From: Dysidea avara
Taxonomy: Eukaryota; Porifera; Demospongiae; Dictyoceratida; Dysideidae
Reading direction: 5' to 3'
NCBI RefSeq assembly: GCF_963678975.1
Contig: NC_089272.1
Coordinates: 23,131,200 to 23,195,199, forward strand
Length of the DNA stretch: 64,000 nt
Positions within the stretch are counted from its first letter, which is position 1; every line of letters starts with the position of its first letter. Position numbers and translations under genes: made by a program. Below are positions 1-12,100 of this stretch, in pieces. Under the pieces are notes generated by a model. It saw only the letters and a program-made list of their open reading frames with translations. It did no database searches and was not told where the DNA came from.

Positions 1-2090
1 ATGTATAGTGCTGAACACAGATGCAGTTAGTTCATTGTAGTATTATATAATCATTGACACAGCTAACAGTGAGAATAAGCCCTTAATCATCAGGGACAGA
101 GGGCTGGGTGGGGAGAGAACAGCAGAAAACAACTACCTTCCCCTAAACTGAAATGTGAGTGTGAGTATACACATGTGTTTAGTTCTAAATAGTGTTCACC
201 AGCGTATTGTAATGTGCAGCACGTGACATATTGCTATAACATTAATCTTGTTTAAATTCTTTAAACTCTGTTTGTTATTTCTGCACTACTCTTGTGCCAA
301 TTTCGATTACTAGTTTTATATATAATACTGGCCCTATGCGCTTGATATTTTCACCCGTAAAACGTAACTAATCAAATTGAAGTGCACATGGCTTATCTCA
401 ATGTGCATAATTTCCAACAATTATCTAGCAATTTTCAAAATATATAGGTACCTATTAACTTGCTCAAAATGAAGATGATGTACATGTATTATTGCATAAA
501 CATCTGCAAGTAGAGTGTTATACTGTAGCCAGTAGCGGTAAACTTAAAAATGTGCATATACTGTACCAACACATGCAGAAAAGTGTGATATCCTTGCTTC
601 CTTGTTATGAATGCATTATAGGTCAAATGCTGGTAGAAGAAGTTTTATATATGTGCATAGCAAACCCAATTATCCTCATATTATTGCGTTGTAACAGCAA
701 AAAATAGTAATTTGCAGTTTAAACTCATGTCTATATGACGTGTAAGAATTTAAGAGGTTTGAGTATAGCTAGTATCCTGCATGAGAATGGGCTTTTTCAC
801 ATTGAAGTATAGCCAACTAATTTACTACTATTATGCTAAAGAATTGACAACTCTGACCTCAGACTCCTGGGTTAGGCAATTGCCCCAATGACTGAACTAT
901 TAGGTCTACAATGTAAGTGAATTATATTAGGTACAGAGTTGGGAGTAACTAGAAATGTAATAAAATATTACTTTTATAAAGTAACTATACTGTAAGTAAT
1001 GCTAACTAGTTATAATTGTCCATAAAACAAACAAATCACAATAGTTAAAAATCATGAATTCATGCTTACCAAACATTCTGAGCTGCAATTATTGTGCCAT
1101 GCTAGACACATTTTAATACCGTACACCATGACTTGGGCTGTGTAACAAAGTGAAATTATCATTGTCACAAAAGTAAACAAACAAGCATGTGTAAGTCATT
1201 TAGTCACTATTATAGTTACTTAAAAAAAACACAGTAACTGTAACTACTGCATGGTACACACTGCTGGAAGAGATATCGTGAAAACCCAATGGAAACAATT
1301 TTGGAAATCCTCTGAAAATTTTGAAACTCTCTGAAAAGTCAAAATTTCAATGGGTGGCCAAGAACATTTTCACGTATTAAAAATCCATTGCTGGAAACTT
1401 ACCAATGAACACTCCATGAAACTAGCCAGTAATTAACTCTGCTAGTGCCTAGCTTGGAGTATGTCTGGATTCATTGAAATAGAAGTGTGTACCAGATTGG
1501 TGGAATGGTGAAACTCACTTTGTGGTCCCTCTCACTGGCTTCCTCATAAAACCACACCAGGTTTAATGCCTGCATATATAATTAATTTCGTATATTATGT
1601 TTGGACTGACTGGTGAAAATCACTGTCAGATACAACACATTCCTCTGGCATGCCCTCTATTACAAAAAAAAGAAGTCAACTAAATATGCCTTAAGCTAAT
1701 ACAATGGTCTTATTAGTACATCTCTGATTTTCAACTCTTCACAAGGATATACTGCTACTACACACACCCCTGGGTTGCCAGGTCAATTCCTTACTGACTG
1801 CGTGGACAATAGCCAGCCTAAGCCAGGCCTAATATGATATGTCAAGTAGAAACGTTGGAGTAGTACATTTGTAGACTCACTTGGTGGCCCCTTTTTATAA
1901 AATCCGTTAACGTTTTTTTCTACTATTTTTTGTTAGCTACTGCCTATAGTGACTTTTTTCTTCATTTCCTTAATTGCCACGCCCACTCCTGGGGTGTGAC
2001 TGAGGACTCACTTACTGTGTTTACAGAATAAGGAACAGCCTACTAGGCTGATACTGTCAAAATTTAACGAAGTACTGAGATATTGGTAAT
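1..2090. other. Intergenic, no gene seen
   Basis: No exon-like open frame with splice signals or recognisable domain was found. Around 936-1245 there are scattered GTAACT/AGTTAC tracts resembling the hAT-like element at 2929-3494, probably a decayed copy. The rest is AT-rich and anonymous. Confidence 0.5.
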
Positions 2091-2093
2091 TAA

Positions 2094-2387
2094 GGGCGGG
2101 TGTTCCCGGCTTTACTCGTTCACGTGATTAGGGTACTCAGGCGTTGTTTATTGTCTTGGTTCTGCGGTTTTATCATTCGCTGCCATCAAGAATTGTTCTT
2201 TACCTTCTGCTGACTGGAGAGACTAGTAGACAGTGTATATAATACCTGCTGGGTTCGAGCGTCTCAAGTTTGAACCGCAACGACTCGGTGCCGTTGGTTC
2301 GACTGGCACTGCCTGAGGCCGGGTCTTATCCGGATCACTCTAGCTATTGAGAAGCTAGAATCAAACTCGGATTCATACCACTGAATT
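2094..2387 (+). promoter_or_regulatory. Promoter and probable non-coding first exon of the Roc-COR gene
   Basis: A locally GC-richer island contains a GC box (GGGCGGG, 2094-2100), a CACGTG E-box (2121-2126) and a TATA-like TATATAATA (2236-2244). If the TATA works, transcription would start near 2265-2275. The presumed exon ends at a good splice donor (GAATT then GTAAGTG, donor at 2388). The next suitable acceptor before an open frame is at 8396 (ATATAG), 14 nt before the ATG at 8411. I therefore infer that this is the 5' UTR exon of the downstream gene. The link is not proven. Confidence 0.45.
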
Positions 2388-2928
2388 GTAAGTGTATTAT
2401 CGTTATTGTACTAGTGTGTAACCTCGCCGTATGTTCTGTTTTTGTACGGGGCTGCTTCCCAGCTGTCGCGATACTGAGAAATTTAACCTTCTCTCGAACA
2501 TTCTTTAAGTTCACCGGTGTGAAACTATCCTTTTAGCAGCGTAAAGTGTAATTAGATAGTTTTTATCAACAATATAGGTAAACAATTCAAAGTATCAGAT
2601 GGCCGGTTAGCAGCTAGCTATGCTGGATGTATTTTGTGTTAACTAACATGTTGACAACTTTACAAGTACACATCCTGGTAGCTACACACTCTTGCATGCT
2701 AGACCATATTAAAACATCTGGCATCACTCAATACATTTGGAAGCTTATTAATATCATTAGCTACATCACAACGAAATAAAAGTCAGTGGTGCAGTAGCGG
2801 GAAGACTCTGTACAGATTATGAGATGCATGGAATTTTGCTGTGATATCGGTTATAAATTCAAGCAAGGGTGAAGGTGAGGCATAATAGTTTTACTTACTT
2901 CCAGTACAAGTAGATATATTGTTTTTAA

Positions 2929-3494
2929 CAGTGTTGGAGGTAACGCATTACGTAATATTATTACCCTTTTTGGTAACTAAGTAGTATAACGAAATATGCT
3001 ATAAAAACAGGTAATATAACTCAAGTTACTTTACTTGCAAATGTAATGCGTTACCTAAGTAATGAAGTTACTGTAACGAGTCTAATATTACATAATATTA
3101 TTACTTTAAGCAAGAGTTCATAATAAGAGTCTTAATATTGTATATTATAAACTCTTGCTTTAAGTAACAGATCAAAGTTACTAATCTCATTAGTAATCCA
3201 CTGAGTAACGCCTTGCCACTACAAAGTAACGAACCCTACTGAATGAAGCTTATTCACCAGCTTCTTACTTATAACCAAGATTTGCATATTGTCCAACAAC
3301 ACAATCATGTCACGTGATAAAGTGGTAGTTTCACACGTGACAGTTTAAGACTGTGGACACAAAGTAATATAACATGTAATATTATTATAGTTACTTTATT
3401 ATATGGGTAATATGTAACTGTAACTAAATAGTTCAGTTGTAAATAATATGTAATATGTAACGAGTTACATTTTAAAAGTAACTGTCCAACACTG
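2929..3494. mobile_element. hAT-like non-autonomous transposon with 8-bp target duplication
   Basis: The element begins CAGTGTTGGA and ends TCCAACACTG. It is flanked on both sides by the identical octamer GTTTTTAA (2921-2928 and 3495-3502). An 8-bp target duplication and CAGTG termini are hallmarks of the hAT superfamily. The interior is a run of GTAAC/GTTAC tracts with no coding capacity, so it must have been moved in trans. A second copy lies at about 42777-43252. Confidence 0.85.
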
Positions 3495-3502
3495 GTTTTT
3501 AA

Positions 3503-4081
3503 TAATTTTGGTCTGGTTTTGCCAGGTAATGTAAGGGATCATAATTTGTGCACCACAATAAGTCACATAGTTCCCACTTCAATACGGATGTTGGTTACTG
3601 TCTTCTGACCTGTTTGATGGAAGGTGTTCTATTATGTCACAAAGGAAATGTCTTTATCAGCACTAGGAATTGTGATCTCTACCTGAATCTTTGAATACTC
3701 GGCTGGGAAGCACTACTACTTGAAATAGAGTTCTAAGCACTGGAAATCACTTCATATTTTAGAAGTGTGACTTAATGTGTCACCACACGACTTTCAGTAA
3801 CTTTTGACGTTTTTATAAACATGCAGAGCAACTATAAATCCTTGCCCTCGGGCAATAGTACCACTGGATAGCCCTTGAGGCACTAGTCACGTGTACCAAG
3901 TGTGGATGATGTCACTACTGTAGTTGTATGGTTATGTGGTTTGTGATGTGCAAAACATGTGTGACTTACAGGTGGTGTATGGTCCCTTATGCTGTTCCTA
4001 ATTTATACCATTGTTGTGTAATGGCTCCAAGTTGAACAAACCACAAGAAACATTCCGTTTGATTACTGGATAATATAACTA
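3503..4081. other. Intergenic, no feature seen
   Basis: No coding exon, repeat boundary or RNA gene could be supported here. Confidence 0.4.
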
Positions 4082-4334
4082 CAGTAGGACCTCCATTATC
4101 CGAACACCTGTGTGCCAGTTAAATCACAAAAGCGTTCAGATAAGTGAATTTGTTCGGATAAATGAAGCCCATTCATTTATATACAGAGTTCTGTTCAACT
4201 ACTCTAATAGAACATACACTTACTCTAATAGAACGTTCACCTAATGACGAAATACTCTAATAGAGCAGTCACTTACACTGTTCGGATAATCGAGGGTTCG
4301 GATAATCGAGATTTGGATAATCGAGGTCCTACTG
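4082..4334. mobile_element. pogo/Tigger-like MITE (TA target site)
   Basis: The left end CAGTAGGACCTCCATTATCC matches the inverted right end GGATAATCGAGGTCCTACTG, and each is bordered by TA (4080-4081, 4335-4336). These termini resemble those of Tigger/pogo elements of the Tc1-mariner superfamily. There is no transposase. The interior holds three copies of a CTCTAATAGA motif, whose reverse complement recurs elsewhere in the window. Confidence 0.8.
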
Positions 4335-4433
4335 TACTACCAATTATGATTGTAAATAGTGCATGCTCATTATTCATATTTTTTTCATTGCAGTCTGCAC
4401 AAATCTACTAGTATATTAAAAATTATATAAATT

Positions 4434-4623
4434 AGGGATCCTAGCAATAAAAAGTAGTGAAACAAGAGATGAGTGATGGTATTACAACATAGCTTGGTGG
4501 GAAAATCCCTACATTGGCATGTTATCACAATCATTTTGTTCAATCCCAAAGTAGGGATTTTCCCACTGTGCTATGCTGTGGTGCCACCATTCATCTCTTG
4601 TTTCACAACTTTTGGATCCCTAC
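4434..4623. mobile_element. Palindromic MITE of the GGGATC/AAACAAG family
   Basis: The two arms are inverted copies: the left starts near TTAGGGATCC and includes GTGAAACAAGAGATGA, and the right carries TCATCTCTTGTTTCAC and ends GGATCCCTAC. Diverged relatives occur at 11071-11266, 23296-23440, 40356-40506, 42716-43370 and 62955-63115. It is non-coding and would fold into a long hairpin. Confidence 0.7.
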
Positions 4624-7600
4624 TTTATTTTTAAATTAATTATTTTTAATATACTAGTTTTTTTTTTTTTTAGTATATAGCTATACATGTGTGGCTGTTC
4701 TATTAGGATGACTGCTGTATTAGAGTATCTCGAGTCAGCCTTTCACCTAGGGGGTGTGTCACTATTTTATAAATACAGCTAGGCCAATAATAACGGGGTG
4801 TGTCATCATGATAGATTATTAAGGGGTATGGTCTTAGTGTTTGATCATTATTAATCAACCAATATTGTAATAATATGCGTGGCATTCAACCTATCGTGAA
4901 GTTACAGGTATCTACCGAGCATAAGCACTTCAATAAGTTTACAGTGTCTAAATATGCCGCTCAAGGAAAGTGATGATAGGAAAATTTTTGCCTCAATATG
5001 GTTTCATTACATGGAAAAGGAAGAAGACTAACATGATTGAAGATAAAAGCCGGGAAAGACTCCCAAAAATAACATGTGCTGCCTAAACTGGCAGCGGCTC
5101 CTTTAAAAACCATCCAAGAAATATCTTACACAGTGAAAGTCACCTTTATGGAATTTTATTAGTCCATCTGACATCAAATGCAGCATCAAAACAGGCAAAC
5201 ACTCACAGGCGGCTGCGTATGGATATAGAATTTTTAAAAAAATCACTGAAACTCGAATTTTCGTCTGACTGCTAGCCTGTCTGACTACAGTTGCAAGGCT
5301 GGAGGCCATGCCACAATAACAAAGTCACCAATGGGATGTGCCTTTTGGAGTTCCCATGAGAGTGTTCCCTCTGCACCTTGTACTTAAACTGTACTACCGT
5401 ACTGTTTGATAAGAATTTCCTTGTGACAAGCCATTTATAGACCTGTAGTGATTATAACCCTAACTCTATTGTAGACTCTAATCAGACTATTACATGAACG
5501 AGACAATGATTCACAAAGAAAGATATGTGATAACAAACTAGGATAAAACTGTGAGTGATGCTCTAGTTGATGACATGACGATCACAATTAATAAATGCTC
5601 TAGGTTGCAACATAATTATAGGAATGTATAATCTGGAATGCTGTGGGTATTTTGACGCCATTTGCCACACCAAACACTGAACACGCTATTGTCGTTACCT
5701 AAAAAAGGAACTCAAATAGTGGCACAGTAGTTACACACATCAACAGATAAATGTAAATCTTGTATGAATGGTGGTATCATGTCTGTTTCTAAAAATTCAT
5801 GCAGCTTATATATAGACAAGATACCATCAGGTCATTAGTATATTGTACATTATACCTTGGTACCTGTAACTACATACATACGTTTGTAATTGTGAGATTA
5901 TGACAAGTACAGTATAAGGCAATGTTGTTTGTATGGGATTATATAGGATTATACATTAATAATCAAGTGCTGATATATCCCTTGTTTGAATGGTCCCTAA
6001 TAATAGTGTTGTAATTATGAGGCATTATCATTTTAGTTACAATATTGTATGATTTTAAAAATGAAATTGGTTATTAATTGTACATTAAGCCAAACAATAA
6101 GTTATTGTTGTGTACTATTGTTATTTGTTACCGTTATTGTTTAATCATGCTTTATATTTTCAAACTATTATAGTTTCAAACTTGAAGGTCTTCTACTGTA
6201 ATTACTTTAGTGTTGCTATTAATTTTCATTAATAAACATTGCTTTGGCTTCATATTCTTTAGTAGCAGGTGCATACTTCCCTTTCATAAGGTATAGAATT
6301 AGGGTTTTGGGTTACCCAAACTTCTTACTTGTTTTCTTGTCTTTTAGATGTAGAGACACAGAAAAGAAACAGTATGCACCTTGCTGTTATCTGGGAAGCT
6401 AGAATAAAACACCTTACTTAGTGGCCTGGGATTCTATAGCTAGCAGATGTTGTCTCGGTTAGATGTGTTACCATGAATTCTACACCATCTAGAGTCCAGC
6501 ATGATGTAAGGTAGATCAGAACATCTATCAGCATTAACCAGGGTCAATAATGTGGCTGTTTTCTTGGCTAGCTGTAATGTTGATAAAGTAGATGACCTGT
6601 GGCTAGATGTGAACTCCACGACTGCTCTGATGTCCCAAGAACAGGAATAATGTGGGGCTTACTGTTAGTTAAGCATGCCTCTCAGCATATAGGAAACCAA
6701 TGGGTGACTTCCTGTTTGTGTTCCTTCAATTTCATGGTAAGTGGTAGATATAATGCTGACCACAAAGTATTGGCTGTACAGTATTGGAGTCATCAGTATC
6801 AAACTGGTCTACCAAAAACATAATGATTCACCACAGCTATAGAGGCAAATGGTATCCCTTTACTGTGGTGAGAACCCAGGGATCCCTTGTAAGAATCTCT
6901 CAATTATGTATAAATAAGGTATAATTTATAGTCTGCTAATAACTGGAGTGAGTCTGTGTGTGGCATTATATGAAAAATCCAGATGTAATGGTGCTAATAT
7001 TGTCAAAGGAGGTGACAATTGAATTAGAATTTCTTTGATGGGACTGGTGGTCAGTAAATCTGCCTTGTCCTTGCCACACCCCTGCCTCTGTATTCATGTT
7101 AAGCTTTTAAGGTTACCCTGCCAATGCCCCCAACTTTACAGGGCTCCTTCAATTGGACAATAGATGGTAGGGTGCATGACATGTTACTATAGTACCATTG
7201 TGAAACTGATACTAATTGGGCTAATGAAGCATCAGATTTTACCTTGTTCTGTAGACATTTGATGAATTCCTGCTAGCTTGAGAGGGTCATACTTTCCCAG
7301 TGATTTATCTGCAAGCTGCAGTTTATTGGTCCTTCTAATCTGTGACAATAACTCGTTTGCATTTCCAAGGAGTACTAATGATCACTGGACTATGTCTAGC
7401 ATGCCATAAACATTTTTCATTGCATTAACATCTTCTAGCAGATTTTACTTAATGAGGTCAGATCACAAGTCTTTAGTTTTGCTGTCCCCTTGTTTGAGAA
7501 GCAAGATTTGAGGTAGTCCCTTCATGAATTGGTCAACTACTAGCCGTTTTGCTACTGTGGATCTCATGTGCCTTATGCATTGCCGACCTGTTAACTTTGC

Positions 7601-8396
7601 TCAGGGTATGACAGAAGTGATCTCTAGATAATTTGTAATTACTTGTTGCATGATAGACGTGTTGTCATTCTTATCATCTAGCATGTTGGGGTCAAAGTTC
7701 TGTGGATTGTTGACCTCTTGTTGCACATGAACACTGCCATCTACATGTAATTGCTGCCTCCCATGTTGTTGGTGTGATTCCAATTAATGCCTATCTGTAT
7801 CATAGTCTGCATCCTCAGCTTGGTTCTCCTAGCTGTAACAACAGGATTACCAACTGGCGTGTATGACTGACCAGAGGGACTTCAGCATCAGTGTGTTGTT
7901 AGTTGTTGAGATTACCAGATTAGTGCATTTACACAACCTGGTACATTTGCGTAGCAAATTCTGGCAGGCTGGTCAACAGTTGTCATGTGCTGTTCACTAT
8001 TGCCTGAATTTTGGTGCAGGCTGGTTAGTAAATGTGCTCTAAGAGCATCTCTTAATGAGTCATTACCTGAGATATTGCCTCTAGGGTCTTCTCCCGTTTC
8101 TTTTCCACTTACAATATATACACCGGCTACCCATCCTGCTGCTAGTGTACAAAAATGCTGAATTGACATCATCGTATTAATACTTTAGCTTTGAAATGCT
8201 GTCATGCAAGGAATGTAGAGGCAATTAATTAGTTAATCAATGTACCTTGTACCTGGACCTCCAAAATACAATTGACCATACTGGGTATATCCTCTATTGA
8301 ACTAGTACTGATTTGTATGTGTATTTGAATGTTTGTAATTCATACCAATCGTGATATTGTCAGCATTTACAACTGTGTAATATTTTTGCTATATAG
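4624..8396. other. Presumed first intron of the Roc-COR gene; decayed retroelement-like sequence at about 7260-8170
   Basis: No intact gene was recognised. On the minus strand, about 7260-8170 gives gag-like open stretches interrupted by stop codons, with no clear domain, so I treat it as a decayed element only tentatively. A copy of the dispersed CTCTATTAGAGTATCTCGA-type motif lies near 4700-4735. The rest is anonymous AT-rich DNA. Confidence 0.3.
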
Positions 8397-8410
8397 GCTG
8401 CACGTGTGAT

Positions 8411-9130
8411 ATGGATAATGCTGATGTAAAGTCTCTGGAAAGTGCTGCAGTATGTTTTCAGGATCTGTGTGTTCTTAAGGAACGCGAGGATCTACGAAAC
8501 ATCCTAATACTAGATTATGGAAGGTTTAGTAGGAAACAAGAACATCTAGATGCTGTACTGAGTTGCAATTGTTTGAACAAATATTTTTATGTAGTAATTA
8601 TCAATGAAGCTGGTCATTGTTCAGATGTTATTAGTTTTCCACCCACTTTCAAGCAACAGAATTGTTCAATTCTTGAAGTTCTACCTTCATCACTTCGAAA
8701 TGTTGGTACTATTCAAGATCATGTTGTAACACAAATGCTGATGTTTCTTCAGCAATATCATTGCCGTAGAGCTTATTATTGTTTGTCTTTAGATAGCAAC
8801 TTTCCAGATGGATCCAAAATCATGGAACACACTGGCTATGAATATACTTACTGTACAGTGATAAAATCATTTAATAACTTTGTTTATTTAGACAAGTACC
8901 ACTTCAGAGAAAGTGATGACCCTGCTAAAATGACCATGTTTCCTCTCCTTAGAAATGATGTGCCACGTGTGCCAATCACCGAAAATTCTGGAAAGCTACT
9001 TTTCTTTTGTTTGGGAGAAAAATACTATGGTACACCTGTTGCATCACTCTGGGAAGAGTTGGAACAGTTTGGCAACAAGTATTCTTTACATGTCTCAGTA
9101 ACCACTGCTTTTCCAAGTGTAGATTATGAG
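8411..9130 (+). CDS. Exon 1: alpha/beta N-terminal domain, possibly PIN-like
   Basis: The exon encodes 240 residues from the ATG at 8411 and ends GAG before a GTACAG donor (phase 0). The order of elements recalls PIN/NYN-like nucleases: a first strand ILILDYGRF (Asp35), a second strand YFYVVIIN, then a helix TIQDHVVTQMLMFLQQY (Asp103), then a strand and turn CLSLDSNF (Asp128) followed by helix and strand. Three acidic residues fall where such enzymes place their metal ligands. This is a fold guess from pattern alone. A catalytically dead or unrelated Rossmann-like domain is equally possible. Confidence 0.6.
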
Positions 9131-12100
9131 GTACAGTGTCTATATACTGTATAATAGTTGTTATTAGACCATTATAGCTTTAAAAAGAACAAAGTGAGCA
9201 AATAAACGCATAATTCAAAGCCAGCTATGGGAGCTTTGGGATTTGCAGCTATACCTAGCTAAATAATTCAAATTAATAATAAACCTTTTTTGATGATTTT
9301 GTTCTCTTAAACAGTAAAGATGACAAAATGTACAAATAGATAAGATAATGTATATGTACGATGGGCTCACATCCAAATTGTTTTACAGTGTATGTGTTAT
9401 AAAAGATGAATAAACAATTGAAAATTTTAAAAGAGAGAATAGGGATAGCTAAAAGAGCCACCAAACAAGAAGGGATCGTTGGGGTGGTAATGTAAACCAC
9501 AAATCCCTATTTTGACTCTGTCAGAAATTTTGGTTACATGCTTTGTCATTTTGAAACAAGTCAAAATAGGGATTTGTGGTTTACATTGCCACCCCAGCGA
9601 TCCCTTCTTGTTTGGTGGCTTTTTACAGCAATCCCTATTCTCTCTCTTAAAATTTTCAATTGTTTATTCATCTAGTTTATGTACTTCTTATTAATCCAGT
9701 GATGGATTATGGATTAATTTTATTGATAATGAAGACTGTTGTGAATAGTGTAATTTTGCATTCTGCATAGTAGTGCCATCAACGTTTCAGTACACACATG
9801 AAACTGATCAAAGTGCAATGTGTATACAGGATGATCATGAGAGTCTCTTAATATAAGCTACAATTTACATTACTGGTGCCTTTATTAGCTGTCAAATTCA
9901 GTGAGTGTTTAATCTTGGATAGCCCGTCCATGTACAATAATCACGGAGTGAAAAACCACCTTGCAACAAAGTCTTCAACACAGATTACACTTCCTGGCCT
10001 ATACTGAGTTTAATAAGGACAGATTGTATTAGCACAAGCAGTACACACCGATAACTCTGAGTGTGATTTTGTATGGCTACTCATGCGTAATGGCGTTATG
10101 GCAAGAAGAAACAGCCTGATTTGGGCTGTTTCCATCCAAAAACGAAATCAAAAACACGCACAATGATCCATTGCTGCTTTTTATTCTGAAAAATTGGATA
10201 ACGTTTGCTGTAAATGAGTGAAACAAAATAATATTATGAATAATATGAATAATAATAATAATATGAAGAATATGAACAAAATGGAAAATTCCAGTTTTGT
10301 CTGAAGTACACATACTGTTTCCTTTTCACTTGATACTTACTAGTGGACCTATACTCATTGTAAAGAACCACCAGCGGGTTGCTTTGAGTTGGAGGATGCT
10401 TTCCAAGGTGGTTTTTAGGTGTGCTTCTATTAGAGTTTTTGCCAAAAACATGGGCAATCCCTATTATGAACTCACTATCGTGGTTCATGACTATGCATTT
10501 TATAGGTACAGAGTCTTCATCATTGGGCTACATCCTGAAAAAAGCTAAAAGAAAAGTGGATTTTTTTCAAGTAAAATAGCATTTCGGTGATTAGTGTTGA
10601 CAGTAAAGTTGTCAATGTGTGGTTTGGCTTTATTGCATAGGACTATGTACTTGTATGGGTTCCCTAAAGAAATGTGTACTTGTGTTGAAAACTTTGATTG
10701 GTCATTAACAAAGTGTCAGGCATTGAATGTTTACGTTTTGAAATACTTCTAGCAGGTCAAGCAGTACTACAAATTAGCCAACTTGTGTAATTCCAGCCAT
10801 GAATTACTGAACTTTTTGAGGACTCGGCTTAACCTGTACATATTATAGTTGTAACATGGGCACAAGTGGTCTGCCTGATATGTCCACCCGAAGCACAAGG
10901 GCCGCAGGCCTGAGGGCTGAGGATGGACATTCAGGCAGACCACGAGTGCCCGTGTTACAACTATTATGTAACACTTCTATTGCAGGCTAATATCCTGCCA
11001 AGTGATTAACCCCATGCCAATACGAGTGAAACCGCTGTATTCATTTTATACAAGTTTAAAGAAAAATTAGTTCGATTAGAGATCATAGAAAAAAAGTAGG
11101 GAAACAAGAGAGGTCATCTACACCTGCAGATATACTAGTGAACATTATCCCTAATTCAGTCTTGGTCTTGGGATATAGACTGAATTAGGGATTAAGTGTT
11201 CAATAGTATATCTGCAGGTGTAGGTGACCTCCCTTGTTTCCCTACTTTCTATGATCCCTAATCGAAATTAAAATTCCTATTATTTCCTTAAACTTGTTTG
11301 TTTACTTTTTTATAACATTATTATAACTGGTGAACCCACGCATACTGCATAAAAGAAAGGATGGCACCAGAATGAATGTTTTTGTCTGAATGGCGCGTGC
11401 TCCAGCTATCAATACTGCTTTGAAAGTGCACCACGCTTTGCTTTCAGCTATGTTCAGCTCGTTACACAGTGTTACAGACGAAAAACAGTAGAAAAAGTAC
11501 CTCTGCAACAATCCAGTCACTACGGAAATATGATGATTCGCGTGCCCCCAACTTTCAATTACTGCCTCGAAAGTGCAGCTGCCATTACGCTTCACTTTCA
11601 GCTATTTTCAGCCTATTACACAGCATTACAAACGAAGAACAGTGTTAGAATTGTCTCTGCAATCAATCCAGTCACCACAAAAAATACAAACAATTCCTGT
11701 TTACAAATGTACTGTAGGGAAGCCATGCATTGTGCTACCACGAATCAACATCTTGGGCTGTCAGCAAAGACACAAAGGAGAACAAAGGTAAGTCCATGAT
11801 GTGTACATTGTACGTACTGCGGTGTGCCAAAAGCACGTCTTGGGATGAAGCGGTGTCGAACAGTGAAAAAAATCAAGCCCATAGCCTTAGCTGTTATTGA
11901 GTTACGCTTGCCTGAAGGCAGGCAGGCAGAGGCAGGCAGGCAGGCAGGCAGAGGCAGGCAGGCAGGCAGGCAGTCAGTAGAAAATTCCATTGAATAAATT
12001 TTCTTTAAAATTTCATAACAATTTATTGGAAGCCTTTAGGATTGTACTGAAAGCACTCTTGGGTTGTACCTAACCAATACTGCCAAGGTGCCAGGATGGA

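Noticed and set aside
9273..9694. Frames on both strands with similar sequence
   Set aside because: They mirror each other because the DNA is a palindromic MITE.
11302..11990. Several overlapping frames of 70-97 residues
   Set aside because: They lie in the composite repeat. Other copies do not conserve the frames, so they are not transposase.
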